Shown here piece by piece: positions 4,659-6,346 of a stretch of 6,346 nt of DNA. The first letter of the stretch is position 1, and every line of letters starts with the position of its first letter. Under the pieces are notes generated by a model, which was given only the letters and a program-made list of their open reading frames with translations, was not told where the DNA came from and did not search any database. Both the position numbers and the translations under genes were made by a program. The stretch comes from Acidimicrobiia bacterium (GTDB taxonomy: Bacteria; Actinomycetota; Acidimicrobiia; Acidimicrobiales; Acidimicrobilacustridaceae): the NCBI GenBank assembly GCA_018882825.1, contig VERC01000141.1, positions 1-6,346 on the forward strand, read 5' to 3'.

Positions 4659-6346
4659 GTGCTCGACCATCGGATACTCGGAGCCACGGTGGTGGATGGC
4701 ACGGGCGCAGGCGCGTTCGTCGCCGACATCGGTCTGCGCGACGGCCGCATCGTGGCCATCGTCACCCCCGGAACGCTGGACGAGGACGCTCGCGAGACCG
4801 TCGACGCCACCGGCCTGGTGGTGTGCCCCGGGTTCGTCGACATGCACACCCACTACGACGCGCAACTGTTCTGGGATCCGTTCGCCGCCCCCTCGAACGT
4901 GCACGGGGTCACCTCGGTGATCGGCGGGAACTGCAGCTTCAGCATCGCCCCGGTCCGACCCGAGGATGCCGACTACATCCGTCGGATGCTGGCCAAGGTC
5001 GAGGGCATGCCGCTCGTCGCCCTCGAACAGGGCGTGCCGTGGACGTGGTCGACGTTCGGCGAGTACCTCGATGCGCTCGAGGGCACCATCGCCGTGAACG
5101 CGGGGTTCATGGTGGGTCACAGTGCGCTGCGGCGCTTCGTGCTGGGCGCCGAGGCCAACTTCCGGTCGGCGACTCCCGACGAGCTCGAGGAGATGCGGGC
5201 CGCCCTCGCCGCCTCACTCGAGGCGGGCGCGCTGGGCCTGTCGGTGGACTGCTCGTCGTCACACAGCGATGGCAATGGCGACCCGGTCCCGGCCAAGGGT
5301 GCCGACCGAGACGAGATCCTCGCTCTGTGCGCCGAGACCGGGCGCTGGCCGGGCACGACACTGGAGGGGATCTTCGAAGGCGCCAGCGACGGCTTCGACG
5401 ACGCGGAACTGGAACTTCTGCCGTCGATGTCGGTGGAGGCGAACCGGCCGCTCAACTGGAACCTGCTCGTCGTCGACACCCGCGATCCCGGCCGCATCGA
5501 GCGTCACCTCGCCGTGTCCAAGCGCGCCCGCGAGGTCGGTGGACGGGTTCTCGCGCTGACCATGCCGGTGATCGTCCCCATGAACATGAGTTTCGGCAAC
5601 TATTGCGCACTCAACCTGATGCCGGGATGGGGACCCATCCTCAACGCACCGGTGCCCGAGCGCATCGAGATGCTGCGCGACGAGGCGACGCGCCGAATGA
5701 TGGTGGCCCGAGCCGACAGCGAGGAGGCCGGCATGTTCCGCCGACTCGCCGGGTTCGCCGACTACGTCATCGGCGACACGTTCAGCCCCGAGAACGAAGG
5801 GCTCGCCGGACGCACGGTGCGCGACATCGCCGCCGAGCGAGGCGATGCCGATCCGTTCGACACCCTCATCGACATCGTCATCGCCGACGACCTGCGCACG
5901 GTCCTGTGGCCCAGCGCTCCCGATGACGACGATGCCCACTGGGCCCTGCGGCGCGCCCTGTGGGACGACCCCGACGTGGTGCTCGGCGGCAGCGATGCCG
6001 GCGCCCACCTCGACCGCATGTGCGGCGGGTCGTACCCGACCCGTCTGCTCGCCGATTCGCTGCGCGGCCGCAAGTTGCTGAGCCTGGAACAGACCGTGCA
6101 CGCCCTGAGCGACGTACCCGCCCGTCATCTCGGACTGCGCGACCGCGGCCAGGTGCGCGAGGGATGGATCGCCGATCTGGTCGTGTTCGACCCGTCCACC
6201 GTCGACACTGCCACGCCCACGATCGCCCACGACCTGCCCGGCGGGGCCAGGCGCATGCATGCCGACTCGGTCGGGGTGAACCGGGTGTTCGTCGGTGGTG
6301 TAGTCACCGTGGTCGATGGCGCGTCCACCGGGGCGACGCCCGGGGC
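4659..6346 (+). CDS. Amidohydrolase of the N-acyl-D-amino-acid deacylase type (3' partial)
   Basis: The frame encodes 562 residues and is still open at the right edge. It is a metal-dependent TIM-barrel amidohydrolase. Residues 1-55 and about 500-562 form the flanking beta-sandwich (ILGATVVDGTG at the start, ADLVVFDPSTV near the end). The barrel carries PGFVDMHTHYDA with His63 and His65, GNC with Cys92, GHSALR with His154, and GGSDAGAH with Asp446, the family catalytic Asp. This set matches D-aminoacylase-like proteins, which remove acyl groups from D-amino acids. The stretch 203-426 has a single His (283), in a helix, so the two histidines that bind zinc in classical D-aminoacylase have no obvious counterpart. 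The start is GTG 4659, with GGAG 4 bases upstream; an in-frame TGA at 4644-4646 excludes longer forms. It is divergent from the dehydrogenase. No signal peptide is seen. The substrate is uncertain. Confidence 0.88.
   Translation, partial: MLDHRILGATVVDGTGAGAFVADIGLRDGRIVAIVTPGTLDEDARETVDATGLVVCPGFVDMHTHYDAQLFWDPFAAPSNVHGVTSVIGGNCSFSIAPVRPEDADYIRRMLAKVEGMPLVALEQGVPWTWSTFGEYLDALEGTIAVNAGFMVGHSALRRFVLGAEANFRSATPDELEEMRAALAASLEAGALGLSVDCSSSHSDGNGDPVPAKGADRDEILALCAETGRWPGTTLEGIFEGASDGFDDAELELLPSMSVEANRPLNWNLLVVDTRDPGRIERHLAVSKRAREVGGRVLALTMPVIVPMNMSFGNYCALNLMPGWGPILNAPVPERIEMLRDEATRRMMVARADSEEAGMFRRLAGFADYVIGDTFSPENEGLAGRTVRDIAAERGDADPFDTLIDIVIADDLRTVLWPSAPDDDDAHWALRRALWDDPDVVLGGSDAGAHLDRMCGGSYPTRLLADSLRGRKLLSLEQTVHALSDVPARHLGLRDRGQVREGWIADLVVFDPSTVDTATPTIAHDLPGGARRMHADSVGVNRVFVGGVVTVVDGASTGATPG

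Noticed and set aside
3933..5120. 395-codon minus-strand frame across the divergent intergenic region
   Set aside because: It spans two well-supported genes on opposite strands. Its His/Gly/Arg-rich composition and lack of motifs mark it as a shadow.
4316..5926. Long 536-codon plus-strand frame starting inside the dehydrogenase
   Set aside because: The translation is extremely Arg/Gly/His-rich and low complexity, a frame shadow of the amidohydrolase, which has clear motifs in a neighbouring frame.
5259..6260. 333-codon minus-strand frame antisense to the amidohydrolase
   Set aside because: It is an antisense shadow with no recognisable motif. The plus-strand amidohydrolase motifs (SDAGAH, ADLVVFDP) cover the same bases.

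Overview
The window is GC-rich with strong G/C third-position bias, uses GTG as well as ATG starts, and has TANNNT-like -10 boxes placed either ahead of Shine-Dalgarno leaders or directly next to start codons. This suggests a chromosomal segment of a high-GC actinobacterium. An environmental lineage of the Acidimicrobiia type is my guess from general protein character, not a demonstrated assignment. I see no rRNA, tRNA, CRISPR array, insertion sequence or phage gene.

Layout, left to right. (1) 1-149, plus strand: the last 48 codons of an unrecognised gene entering from the left. (2) 285-896, minus: a TetR-family repressor, convergent with gene 1. It has a perfect 15-bp palindrome (916-930) in its promoter and a probable leaderless GTG start. 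(3) 1001-2227, minus: a multi-spanning membrane protein of the FUSC / aromatic-acid-exporter type. (4) 2271-3353, minus: an alpha/beta-hydrolase resembling secretory lipases but without a signal peptide. It has a strong ribosome binding site and a putative promoter overlapped by a 13-bp palindrome (3428-3440). (5) 3479-4582, minus: a D-isomer-specific 2-hydroxyacid dehydrogenase with a probably NADP-type cofactor pocket. (6) 4659-6346, plus: an amidohydrolase of the N-acyl-D-amino-acid deacylase type, running off the right edge. It begins with GTG and has no stop in the window.

How the genes may work together. The hydrolase (4) and exporter (3) are 43 bp apart on the same strand and look like a two-gene operon. 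The TetR gene (2) follows 103 bp later with its own promoter, giving a repressor-exporter-hydrolase cassette. A plausible but untested reading is that the hydrolase releases or detoxifies an ester or amide and the FUSC protein expels the acidic product. The dehydrogenase and the amidohydrolase are divergent from a 76-bp intergenic region whose two candidate promoters overlap, so they may be co-regulated. The amidohydrolase lacks the two histidines that complete the zinc site of classical D-aminoacylase, so its substrate should not be assumed.

Overall this is metabolic and efflux gene content of familiar families. I found no convincing new defence, mobile or RNA system. The most testable novelties are the two operator-like palindromes, the overlapping divergent promoters, and the altered active-site and cofactor motifs.
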